From: Collinsella sp.
Lineage (GTDB): Bacteria > Actinomycetota > Coriobacteriia > Coriobacteriales > Coriobacteriaceae
Reading direction: 5' to 3'
Assembly: GCA_022713905.1 (NCBI GenBank)
Contig: JAIHTM010000002.1
Span: 1-35,760 of the forward strand
DNA length: 35,760 nucleotides
Below the pieces are notes generated by a model. The model did not search any database. It was not told the origin of the DNA and saw nothing but the letters and a program-made list of their open reading frames with translations. Both the position numbers and the translations under genes were made by a program. Numbering within the stretch: the stretch's first letter is position 1; every line of letters starts with the position of its first letter. Shown here piece by piece: positions 7,889 to 15,153 of this stretch.

Positions 7889-7964
7889 TGGAGCCTGCAA
7901 CCAGACTTGAACTGGTGACCTCTTCGTTACCAACGAAGTGCTCTACCGACTGAGCTATACAGGC
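7889..7964 (-). tRNA. trnT: tRNA-Thr (GGT)
   Basis: 76-base cloverleaf with acceptor GCCTGTA/TGCAGGC (one mismatch-tolerant pair), anticodon loop TTGGTAA, and encoded CCA. Separated from tRNA-Met by 3 bases. Confidence 0.95.
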
Positions 7965-7974
7965 ACTTGACGGG

Positions 7975-8056
7975 TGGGAGCTATAGGATTCGAACCTATG
8001 TAGGCAGAGCCAACGGGTTTACAGCCCGTCCCCATTAACCACTCGGGCAAACTCCC
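7975..8056 (-). tRNA. trnY: tRNA-Tyr (GTA), no encoded CCA
   Basis: 82-base tRNA with a long variable arm, as expected for Tyr. Acceptor GGGAGTT pairs with AGCTCCC, anticodon loop CTGTAAA. The discriminator A is followed by CCC rather than CCA, so the 3' end would have to be completed by the CCA-adding enzyme. Confidence 0.95.
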
Positions 8057-8118
8057 AATCGTTCAAGTATCCGCAGGTCCTTTGGTCTTTTGGACCGCCG
8101 CCCCCGCGAACGAAAAAG

Positions 8119-8148
8119 ATAATACGATGCAACCTTGGGGGCTGTCAA
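8119..8148 (-). promoter_or_regulatory. Strong promoter for tRNA-Tyr-Thr-Met-tuf
   Basis: Minus strand: TTGACA (8148-8143), 18-base spacer, TATTAT (8124-8119). It lies 62 bases before tRNA-Tyr. The -35 matches the consensus fully and the -10 matches in 5 of 6 positions. Confidence 0.85.
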
Positions 8149-8363
8149 CGAAAACCTCTAGATACACGGTGCCGGGCGTATCTATATAGCTGTGACCTGC
8201 GGTTTTGTTGAGTTTGGATATGAAGGACGGTGGTTTTGGATACTGAGGTGACGTTTCCCGAGGTAACACTTTGGTGTAGTGGAGTACACCTTCAGTATCG
8301 AACTTCGATACCGGCTTATTTGCACCTATATATAGGTCGAGATCGGGCTTCCACGCCACGATC

Positions 8364-8427
8364 GAGCGTGGATTATCTCCCACTTTTAGCGCGGCTCTAA
8401 GGCCAAAGTGGCAGATTATCCACGTTC
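8364..8427. repeat. 23-bp imperfect inverted repeat containing ATTATCCACG
   Basis: Arms 8364-8386 and 8405-8427 match at 20 of 23 positions around an 18-base loop. The right arm plus the following TTCTCC recurs at 12466-12486. Probably a dispersed intergenic palindrome. Confidence 0.6.
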
Positions 8428-8459
8428 ATTCTCCAGGCGAGAGAACTGTAAAGCCGCAA

Positions 8460-9293
8460 CTACTCGGGCCAGGCCAAAGTAGACCCATAGAGCGGCTCCC
8501 CCTTGGTGCAGGGGTAGCGACTCAAGTAACACGACGATAGCAAGTCGAAAAAATAAGTCATGGCGTATTTCGAATAAACGCCGAGTCGGTCAATTCCGTT
8601 TCCCGCATTACCAAGACGATATACACGGTCAAAAGACCTCGATTTGTCATCGTTGCTAAACGCAGTAATTAGAATCTTCCTGCCCGAACGGCAATCAAGA
8701 TACTCACGCGCCTGTGACGCAAATAGCCCGGAGACCGATACGAGAATTATCAATGACTGCGAAGCGTCTCCCATGTTTTTCAATTCCGCGACGTTAGCCC
8801 CAGCAACTATGCGAACTATCTTGCCCGCATAAAACATTTCCTGCTGAAATCGTACGAGATTGGCGCTCACATTATTGGTGCACCAGATTTCAACGTTTTT
8901 ATGGCCATCAATTTCGTCGACAAGATGCTTAATAGCGATATCGGACACGCCGCTTTCAACCTCAGCGAACATCTCGATCATGCGAACGTCGAGCTCTGCC
9001 CTGTATTCCTCGTAGCCAAATTCCTCCTCTCGATGGCTTAAGTCGCTTGGAAAGACTGACTGAGTAAATGATTCTTTCAAATCGCTAAGAGACTGGTAGC
9101 CCAATCGATTGCAGAAACGACGAACAGCGGAACGGGTCACGAATGCATCGCGGGTTATTGCGGCAACATTGATTTCGCTCGAACGCCTAATGTGAGCGAT
9201 GAGATATCGAGCGATGGCGGCATCGTTTGACCCAAACTCGCTGTTGATGATGGAGCTAATGCGATTGAGCACATCGAAGTCATTGATATTCAC
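8460..9293 (-). CDS. RpiR-family transcriptional regulator (HTH plus SIS)
   Basis: A DNA-binding regulator of sugar metabolism in the RpiR/MurR family. The N-terminal HTH_6 domain is seen in DAFVTRSAVRRFCNRLGYQSLSDLKESF. The C-terminal SIS domain (about 120-250), which binds a phosphosugar, includes KNVEIWCTNNVSANLVRFQQEMFYAG and SLIILVSVSG. I prefer the GTG start at 9293 (277 residues) because AAGAGGG lies about 5 bases before it; the longer ATG start at 9332 (290 residues) has no visible ribosome binding site. It is divergent from the GH1/PTS genes and most likely controls them, with the phosphorylated sugar as signal. Confidence 0.88.
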   Translation of the reverse strand: MNINDFDVLNRISSIINSEFGSNDAAIARYLIAHIRRSSEINVAAITRDAFVTRSAVRRFCNRLGYQSLSDLKESFTQSVFPSDLSHREEEFGYEEYRAELDVRMIEMFAEVESGVSDIAIKHLVDEIDGHKNVEIWCTNNVSANLVRFQQEMFYAGKIVRIVAGANVAELKNMGDASQSLIILVSVSGLFASQAREYLDCRSGRKILITAFSNDDKSRSFDRVYRLGNAGNGIDRLGVYSKYAMTYFFDLLSSCYLSRYPCTKGEPLYGSTLAWPE

Positions 9294-9335
9294 GTGATCC
9301 CTCTTTCCGCTCTCCTCGAAATCATAGTTCATTTA

Positions 9336-9373
9336 TTGAATCAAACAGCTTTGGTCGTTCTCCTATGATTCAA
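9336..9373. promoter_or_regulatory. Candidate RpiR operator
   Basis: TTGAATCA (9336-9343) and TGATTCAA (9366-9373) form an inverted repeat whose half-sites are 30 bp apart, about three helical turns. It lies in the shared control region between the regulator and the GH1 gene. A related half-site, TTGAATGAT, occurs at 9423. Confidence 0.45.
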
Positions 9374-9444
9374 ATCAGTTGACGTCATCTTAATCGTAAT
9401 TCCGCCACACGTATCCACCGTGTTGAATGATGGAAAGGGGATTC

Positions 9445-10863
9445 ATGGGCAACGTGAACAACATCCCGTTTCTCTGGGGTTCCGCCACGGCGTCTTATCA
9501 GTGCGAGGGTGCCTGGAACGAAGACGGCAAAGGCCTTGGCGAGTGGGATTTCTTTAACCACACAAGCAATAAGAACATCAACCATGTTGACGGTGATGTA
9601 TCTTGCGACTTCTACCATCGCTATGAAGAAGATATCCGCATGATGAAAGAAGGCGGACAAAACACCTATCGCTTCTCTCTTTCATGGAGTCGAATCATCC
9701 CCACGGGTATCGGCGAAGTGAATGAAAAGGGTATCGATTTTTATAATCGGGTCATTGATTGCTGCCTCGAAAATGGCATAGAGCCCAACGTTACGCTGTT
9801 CCATTACGATCTGCCATTCACGCTTGCTTGCAAAGGCGGATGGCTGAACAACGATATGGCAGAGTGGTTCTGCAAATACGCCAAGATTTGCTTTGAGCGC
9901 TTTGGAGACCGCGTCAAAATCTGGGCTACCGTTAACGAGCCGCATTTCTACAGCTACTGCGTAAACATGTTGGGCAACTATCCCCCCAATCGATCGCTCG
10001 ACGTTCAGTCGTACATGCAGTTTCAGTACAACCTGATGCGCGCAAGCGCACTCGCAGTCCGAGCATATCGTCAAATGGGCTACGACGGCATCATCGGCGC
10101 CGTCCACGATGGCGGCGTTGTCGAACTCGACCCGGCAACCGAGCACCCCGATGACGTATTTCGATACGCAGACTTTTTCGCCAATCGCATGATTCTGGCA
10201 CCAGCACTTCAGGGTCAACTGCCGCCAGAAATGGACGAAATCCTTGAAAAACTTGGCGTCTCGCTCTATCGATCCCCAAATGACGTAGAAGAATTCAGAG
10301 ACGGTAAAGTCGATTTTATTGGACTCAACGTGTATTGCCGAGAGTATGTAACCGACTGGCACGGTGGAGAGCTTGCCGTTTCGGCGAACAATAAGGGCGG
10401 TTCGAGCAAAAAGGTCGAAGGAAAATGCATTGCGCCCTTGTTTGAAAGCGCCCGCGACAGCAATGTTCCCCGCAATAAATGGGGCCGCGAAATACTCCCA
10501 AGTTGCATGTATTCAACCATCATGGATGTCCACGAGCGCTATGACGCGCCCCGCATCTTTATTACGGAAAACGGACATGGCGCCTATGAGCAACCAGACG
10601 CAGACGGAATGATCCACGATGATGACCGCATCGAGCTTCTGGGCCAGTTCATCGAGCACATGATGAGGGCTAAGCGCGACGGCGCGCGCGTTGAGGGCTA
10701 CTACCTCTGGTCGACGATGGATCTGTATAGCTGGATCAACGGCTACGAAAAACGATACGGACTTGTCCATATCGACTTCGAGAACAATCTGGAGCGCACC
10801 CCCAAAAAGAGCTGGTATTGGTACCGAAACCTTATCTCGAAGTATCAGGAGCAGGAAGGTTAG
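9445..10863 (+). CDS. GH1 6-phospho-beta-glucosidase
   Basis: A 472-residue glycoside hydrolase family 1 enzyme that cleaves phosphorylated beta-glucosides arriving through the PTS. The acid/base is E165 in TVNEP and the nucleophile is E375 in ITENG. The S429-x6-K436-x-Y438 signature (SWINGYEKRY) matches the phosphate-binding triad of 6-phospho-beta-glycosidases, so a 6-phosphorylated substrate is expected. The start at 9445 has AAGGGG 4 bases upstream; an upstream in-frame ATG at 9427 is less well placed. Nine bases separate it from the PTS gene. Exact sugar (cellobiose, salicin, arbutin or other) is not readable. Confidence 0.93.
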   Translation: MGNVNNIPFLWGSATASYQCEGAWNEDGKGLGEWDFFNHTSNKNINHVDGDVSCDFYHRYEEDIRMMKEGGQNTYRFSLSWSRIIPTGIGEVNEKGIDFYNRVIDCCLENGIEPNVTLFHYDLPFTLACKGGWLNNDMAEWFCKYAKICFERFGDRVKIWATVNEPHFYSYCVNMLGNYPPNRSLDVQSYMQFQYNLMRASALAVRAYRQMGYDGIIGAVHDGGVVELDPATEHPDDVFRYADFFANRMILAPALQGQLPPEMDEILEKLGVSLYRSPNDVEEFRDGKVDFIGLNVYCREYVTDWHGGELAVSANNKGGSSKKVEGKCIAPLFESARDSNVPRNKWGREILPSCMYSTIMDVHERYDAPRIFITENGHGAYEQPDADGMIHDDDRIELLGQFIEHMMRAKRDGARVEGYYLWSTMDLYSWINGYEKRYGLVHIDFENNLERTPKKSWYWYRNLISKYQEQEG

Positions 10864-10872
10864 GAGAAAGAG

Positions 10873-12273
10873 ATGAAATATCAGGCAATGTCCGAAACAG
10901 TCTTAAAGGCTGTTGGCGGCAAAGAGAACATTACATCGGTAACTCATTGTGCGACGCGCCTTCGCATCGACGCACGAGACACCTCGATCATCGATCTCCA
11001 GCTCGCCAAATCGGCCGACCAGGCGCTCGGGGCAGTAGTCAGCGGTGGCCAGCTTCAGGTGATCATCGGCCCCAACGTCACCGAGGCTTACAACGACTTC
11101 CTCGACTTCGCGGGAATCGAAGTCGGCGGTGGCACGGTTGCCGACGATGCCCAAACCGCCAAAGACCTTGCAGAAGGCATTAAAAGCGGTAACACCGCCA
11201 TGGGCTTGATTGAGAAATTCGGGAACGTCTCTGCACAGGTATTCATGCCCATCGTCCCGGCGCTCATCGTTGGCGGACTCATTCTTTCGATCAAGAATCT
11301 CCTGGTCAATTATTGTGGATTGAGCACCGATAGCGGAACCGCCCAGGTTCTGCTGGCGATCTTCAGCGCCTCATTTAGCTTCCTGCCCGTTTACCTCGGC
11401 TATCAGCTCGCCGCCGTCATGAAGATGCAGCCTATCATGGGCGCACTGCTGGGCGCAATCATGATTAGCTCGTCTATTAGCGGTGCTGAGGGTCTCGACT
11501 TTCTTGGCATCCCCATCCCGACGAATGACTACTCGAGCACGGTGGTGCCAATCGTACTGGGCGTTGTGTTCATGTACTTTGTTGATCGCGGTCTTCAGAA
11601 AATCATCCCCGACATTACCAAACTGTTCTTGAAGCCGCTGCTCACCATGTTCATCGTCGTGCCTGTTGAGCTGATTATCCTCGGCCCCGCCGGCAGCATG
11701 ATGGGCTACGCGCTGAGTGATGCCGCCACGTGGCTCATGGATAACGTGGCATTTATTGCTACTCCAATCCTTGCAGCCCTTAACCCCTATTTTGTCATGC
11801 TCGGTCTTGATAAGGCCTACATCGCGATCGAAGTTACGAGCTTGGCGCAGCTCGGCTGGGCGCCCATCATCTTTGGCTTCATCTCAAACCTCTGCATTGG
11901 CGGCACGAGTCTCGCCTTGGCAACTGCAATGAAAGGCAACAAGGAGAAGAGAGGTATGGTCACCACGGTTGCCGTCACCGCACTCTGTGGCGTAACTGAG
12001 CCCGCATTTTACGGCTGCCTCATCGAGCGTCCCCGCCTGCTTGTCGGCACGGCAATCGGCGCCCTCTGCGCGGGACTCCCTGCAGGTATCTTCGTCCTGA
12101 AGGAGTATGTTGCGGGAGCATGCCCCGGTCTTCTTTCTGCGCTGATCTTTATCGCTCCCGATGGATCCATGGGCAACTTCGTTCTGGCGTGCGTTGTCGC
12201 CGTCATCGCCATCGTCGTCTCGTTCATCGCTGCACGCGTGATCATCAAGAAGAATCCCAACTATATTGAGTAG
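10873..12273 (+). CDS. PTS beta-glucoside-type transporter, subunits IIBC
   Basis: A 466-residue PTS permease that imports and phosphorylates a sugar, probably a beta-glucoside. The IIB domain (about 1-85) has the phosphocysteine C26 in VTHCATRLR. The IIC membrane domain (about 105-460) has about ten hydrophobic segments and the GVTEPAFYG motif (about residues 374-382), typical of the glucose/beta-glucoside superfamily. There is no IIA domain, unlike full-length BglF, so a separate IIA protein must donate phosphate. Co-transcribed with the GH1 gene. GGAGAAAGAG precedes the ATG. A strong terminator lies 100 bases downstream. Confidence 0.93.
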   Translation: MKYQAMSETVLKAVGGKENITSVTHCATRLRIDARDTSIIDLQLAKSADQALGAVVSGGQLQVIIGPNVTEAYNDFLDFAGIEVGGGTVADDAQTAKDLAEGIKSGNTAMGLIEKFGNVSAQVFMPIVPALIVGGLILSIKNLLVNYCGLSTDSGTAQVLLAIFSASFSFLPVYLGYQLAAVMKMQPIMGALLGAIMISSSISGAEGLDFLGIPIPTNDYSSTVVPIVLGVVFMYFVDRGLQKIIPDITKLFLKPLLTMFIVVPVELIILGPAGSMMGYALSDAATWLMDNVAFIATPILAALNPYFVMLGLDKAYIAIEVTSLAQLGWAPIIFGFISNLCIGGTSLALATAMKGNKEKRGMVTTVAVTALCGVTEPAFYGCLIERPRLLVGTAIGALCAGLPAGIFVLKEYVAGACPGLLSALIFIAPDGSMGNFVLACVVAVIAIVVSFIAARVIIKKNPNYIE

Positions 12274-12374
12274 ATGCCCGCTGCTTGCATTGGGGACATC
12301 CTCGACAGACCATTAGCAAGAACCCAAGAAGTCCCTTAGGAGCTCGATTAATCCATTCGGATTCCTCAGGCACA

Positions 12375-12413
12375 AACGACCCCGATTCCACAATGAAATC
12401 GGGGTCGTCGTTT
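12375..12413 (+). terminator. Terminator of the GH1-PTS unit
   Basis: CGACCCCGATT (12377-12387) pairs fully with AATCGGGGTCG (12397-12407), followed by TCGTTT. Confidence 0.8.
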
Positions 12414-12561
12414 CTAAAGCCTTCGATAGACAATCGGTGTTTACCTTAGCTCCCTATCCAAGTTAATTATCCACGCTCGTTCTCCGGTCGGAAGATTTTC
12501 TTCGCTCGCGTGTCCAGAAATCCACGCTCGAGCAGAACATCCAGGTCCGCACCCGCCCTTG

Positions 12562-12698
12562 TCTCGATCTGTAACAGCAAGAGGCCTATTCCGCTTCTAC
12601 ATGTTACAGATCAAGATATTCCTAAAACACCCTAAGTTTCATCTCAATCTGTAACAGTTAGATGCCAAATATCGGTCTTGGTGTTACAGATTTAGACA
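12562..12698. repeat. Two tandem ATCTGTAACA hairpins
   Basis: Copy 1 spans 12562-12616 and copy 2 spans 12642-12698, with an 80-bp period. Each has ATCTGTAACA on the left and TGTTACAGAT on the right, with the stem continuing imperfectly inward and outward. The loops differ. The pattern suggests a REP/BIME-type dispersed palindrome. Confidence 0.7.
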
Positions 12699-12761
12699 AA
12701 CTGGAGGACGAGACAAACCAAAAACGGGATGGGCGCTAACCTGATGGCGCGCCACCTAAAT

Positions 12762-12800
12762 AGAAACGGGCTCTGTCCCATATAGAGACAGAGCCCGAAA
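12762..12800 (-). terminator. Terminator of tRNA-Thr
   Basis: CGGGCTCTGTC (12767-12777) pairs fully with GACAGAGCCCG (12787-12797). On the minus strand it is followed by TTTCTAT. It lies just after the tRNA 3' end. Confidence 0.8.
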
Positions 12801-12806
12801 CTCTCA

Positions 12807-12881
12807 TGGAGCCAGTGACAGGAATCGAACCTGCAACCCACTGATTACAAATCAGTTGCGCTACCGTTGCGCCACACTGGC
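12807..12881 (-). tRNA. trnT: tRNA-Thr (TGT)
   Basis: 75-base cloverleaf: acceptor GCCAGTG/CACTGGC, anticodon loop TTTGTAA, T-arm GGTTCGATTCC, encoded CCA. A single-gene transcript with its own terminator. Confidence 0.96.
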
Positions 12882-13034
12882 ACACTTGGCGCTTTCGCGC
12901 GAAGCCTGTTAAGAATAATGGAATTGCGGACGGGGCGCAACAGGCCGCACGGCGTTATATAAATATGCAAAATCCAGCAACAGCGCGTACCAGGCCCGTT
13001 CATTTCTGTCAGTGCGCCCTCAATCTTAAAACCA

Positions 13035-13094
13035 TTCGCCAGAACGAATAGTTTTAATTACAATTGGCTATATAAAACTATTCGTTCTGGCGAA
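13035..13094. promoter_or_regulatory. Perfect 22-bp inverted repeat before the HTH-HipA gene
   Basis: Arms 13035-13056 and 13073-13094 are exact reverse complements, 16 bases apart, ending 10 bases before the start codon. Each arm holds its own dyad of the form ATTCG-N6-CGAAT (13034-13049) or ATTCG-N6-CGAAG (13080-13095). The A/T-rich centre contains TATATAAAA, a plausible -10 region. Most likely a double operator for autoregulation; a leader RNA hairpin is the alternative. Confidence 0.7.
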
Positions 13095-13104
13095 GGGTTT
13101 CGCG

Positions 13105-14445
13105 ATGTTGACTACCAAGGAAGCAGCCGAGCTGCTCGGCATCAGCCCGCGCAGGGTGCAGGAGCTCATTAAGAACGGCGCGCTGACCGCCCGCAAGGCT
13201 TCTGGCGTGTGGCTCATCGACAAAGACAGCGTAGACGCGCGACTCCGCTCCGCAACCAAAAGAGGGGGACGACCTCGTCGTGGGCATGGGAAAAGCGAAG
13301 TCGCATTTACCCTCATGAACCGCACGCACGAAGTAGCCCAACTGGTCTACAGCACATCGCGAAAAGACTTCACCCACATCGGCGCCGACGTCGATTACGC
13401 CCACGCCCCTATTGGAGTATTTGGCCCCAATAGCCCCATATCGCTCGACTCCTTCCGCATCTGGTGGCGCGGCCGCGGTATCCCGCTCGCACGCATTGGA
13501 CTAGCCTCCCTGCTTGCAGAAGCCGCAGTCGATGTTCCCGATGAACTCGTCCAGCGAAATCTTGGCCTCTCCTTATCCGACCAGTATTGGATTAGGCCCC
13601 AAGACTCCGGTCTCGCGTGGGAAGATATCAATTTCTTCAATAATGCTTTTGACGACGTCTCTCTCAGCATCGCGCCCTTCGCCCCAGAGGGCAAGGCAGC
13701 TGCCGCAAAGCCCGATAACACCTCGGACGGCAATCTTCAAAAGTACTGGACATGCGAGGATGACCGTCGAATCCTCCACAAGGCAGGTGCACATCTAAAC
13801 CAGGAACCTTATAACGAGCTGGTGGCGACTGCACTTCACCGTCGCATCCTAAACGCTTGCGATTATGTGCCTTACTCGCTCGAGGGCACGGGCACTTCCG
13901 CCCTGAGCATATGCGATGTCTTCTTAACTGATGAAGAAGAGTATGTCCCTGCGTTCTATGTAAACCAGCATGCAAATGCAGACAAGCGACTAACCGATTA
14001 CGAACGGTATGTAGCAAACTGCGAGGAGCTTGGAGCGACGGATATAAAAGACGCCCTTGACCGCATGATCGTGTGCGACGACATCATCGCCAACTACGAT
14101 CGTCATTGGCGTAACTTTGGCCTTGTGCGAAACGTAAACACGCTAGCCTGCAGACCTGCCCCTATCTTCGATTCGGGCTCATCACTCTGGTGCAACATAT
14201 CACTAGAGGAGCTTAGGGCGGGAGAGCACAGTTTTACCAGCGCACAATTTCATTCAAGCCCCGCCAAACAAATGTTGCTCGTCGAGGACATGGGCTGGTT
14301 TGACGGCGACAAACTCGAGGGTTTCGTTGACGAGGCAATCGAAATCCTATCCAAAAACGACGCTCTTACAGCGAGACTGCCTTATCTAAAAGAGGCGCTA
14401 ACATGGCGCCTCGAAAGAATGATCGACATCGCTGAATGGAGTTAG
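13105..14445 (+). CDS. Excisionase-type HTH fused to a HipA-like kinase C-terminus
   Basis: A 446-residue protein. Residues 1-50 are a MerR/excisionase-type HTH (HTH_17): LTTKEAAELLGISPRRVQELIKNGAL then GVWLIDKDSV. A basic linker follows (RGGRPRRGHGK). Residues about 310-370 carry HipA-like kinase motifs: N330-Y-D332-RHWRNFG, like the catalytic N-x-D-R-H-x-x-N-F loop, and P353-IFD356-SG, like the metal-binding Asp. I do not see the Gly-rich ATP loop with the regulatory Ser of classical HipA. The ribosome binding site is weak (GAAGGG, 7 bases upstream). No separate antitoxin gene is adjacent; the HTH may serve that role in cis. Possible phage-defence, regulatory or toxin function; inferred only. 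Confidence 0.75.
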   Translation: MLTTKEAAELLGISPRRVQELIKNGALTARKASGVWLIDKDSVDARLRSATKRGGRPRRGHGKSEVAFTLMNRTHEVAQLVYSTSRKDFTHIGADVDYAHAPIGVFGPNSPISLDSFRIWWRGRGIPLARIGLASLLAEAAVDVPDELVQRNLGLSLSDQYWIRPQDSGLAWEDINFFNNAFDDVSLSIAPFAPEGKAAAAKPDNTSDGNLQKYWTCEDDRRILHKAGAHLNQEPYNELVATALHRRILNACDYVPYSLEGTGTSALSICDVFLTDEEEYVPAFYVNQHANADKRLTDYERYVANCEELGATDIKDALDRMIVCDDIIANYDRHWRNFGLVRNVNTLACRPAPIFDSGSSLWCNISLEELRAGEHSFTSAQFHSSPAKQMLLVEDMGWFDGDKLEGFVDEAIEILSKNDALTARLPYLKEALTWRLERMIDIAEWS

Positions 14446-14472
14446 CGAGACAGCATCGCCCCGCCAACTCCC

Positions 14473-15150
14473 CTACCTCCCGCGCAGAGCTTTGAGCTTG
14501 GCCAGGGCCTCGGGGCTTAGACGGCTGCCCAGGGTCATCTTGATCTGCGGGGCCTCCTCGGCCTCGTGCACGTCGTTGTCGATCTGTTTGATCTCGTCCA
14601 CCAGCATACGGCTCGAGATGCGCGTGACGCCCTTGCCCATGACGACGGCCTGGATCGTGCCGTCGCTCGATACCACGGAGCACGCGCGGCCTTCCTCGCG
14701 CGCCTCGATGCAGAGCTTTTGCACCACGGTATCGGCAGAAACGCCCGTCGGCGAAAACTCGATGCGCACGCCGCGGGCCGGCAGGTTGGGGCGCTCGTTG
14801 GAGATATTGCCCGCGCCGTCGAACACGATCACGGCCTCGTAGCGGCCCTGGGCAAAGGCGGCGACGTCGTTGATGAGGGCGGTGCGTGCCATATCGTGAA
14901 CGTCGCTGGAATACGGATCGTCTGAATGGTCGTACACGAGCTTTTCGTAGCGCGGCGTGCAGTGGATCACGTTGTAGCCGTCGACCACCAGCAGCTCGGG
15001 CTTATTGGAGTGCACCGTCGAGACCGGGTCGGCGATGGCCTGCGCAAACGCATTGCCGCCCACGCCGTAGGTCGCGGCCGAAACAATCGGCTTGGCCGAG
15101 CCCTCGCCAAAGCGCTTGGCCTTGGACTTGGCACGGTTCTTTTTGGACAT
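14473..15150 (-). CDS. yacP: YacP/Rae1-like NYN-domain RNase
   Basis: A 225-residue protein with a basic N-terminus (MSKKNRAKSKAKRFGEG) and a PIN-like NYN domain from about residue 50. Conserved acidic positions are in LLVVDGYNVIH, YEAVIVFDGAGN and VSSDGTIQ. The Bacillus homologue Rae1 is a ribosome-associated endoribonuclease that cuts mRNA in the A site. Starts 3 bases after the rlmB stop. Last gene of the disA operon. No clear terminator is visible in the 27 bases before the convergent HTH-HipA gene. Confidence 0.88.
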   Translation of the reverse strand: MSKKNRAKSKAKRFGEGSAKPIVSAATYGVGGNAFAQAIADPVSTVHSNKPELLVVDGYNVIHCTPRYEKLVYDHSDDPYSSDVHDMARTALINDVAAFAQGRYEAVIVFDGAGNISNERPNLPARGVRIEFSPTGVSADTVVQKLCIEAREEGRACSVVSSDGTIQAVVMGKGVTRISSRMLVDEIKQIDNDVHEAEEAPQIKMTLGSRLSPEALAKLKALRGR

Positions 15151-15153
15151 GCG

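Larger units (their letters stand above)
8057..8459. other. 403-base gap: tRNA-tuf promoter and repeats, no gene
   Basis: Holds the tRNA-Tyr promoter (8119-8148), several short palindromes such as GTATCGA/TCGATAC near 8297-8313, and an imperfect 23-bp inverted repeat (8364-8427). A minus-strand frame across 8063-8383 shows no recognisable protein features, and the promoter lies inside it. I see no real gene. Confidence 0.6.
12274..12806. other. 533-base gap: terminators and intergenic repeats, no gene
   Basis: Contains the PTS terminator, a copy of the ATTATCCACG repeat (12466-12486), two tandem ATCTGTAACA hairpins (12562-12698) and the tRNA-Thr terminator. No frame shows recognisable protein features. 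Confidence 0.6.

Noticed and set aside
8063..8383. Minus-strand reading frame of 106 codons before the tRNA cluster
   Set aside because: No recognisable protein features or ribosome binding site, and the tRNA-Tyr promoter lies inside it.
8412..8424. DnaA-box-like TTATCCACG copies as a replication origin
   Set aside because: Only a few imperfect copies within larger palindromes, and no dnaA, dnaN or AT-rich unwinding region nearby.
12562..12698. CRISPR array
   Set aside because: Only two units, each an inverted repeat with imperfect arms, not direct repeats with regular spacers; no cas genes.
12916..12974. Promoter for tRNA-Thr (TTGCGC, 17-base spacer, TATTCT on the minus strand)
   Set aside because: The -35 matches the consensus at only three positions, too weak to list as a feature.
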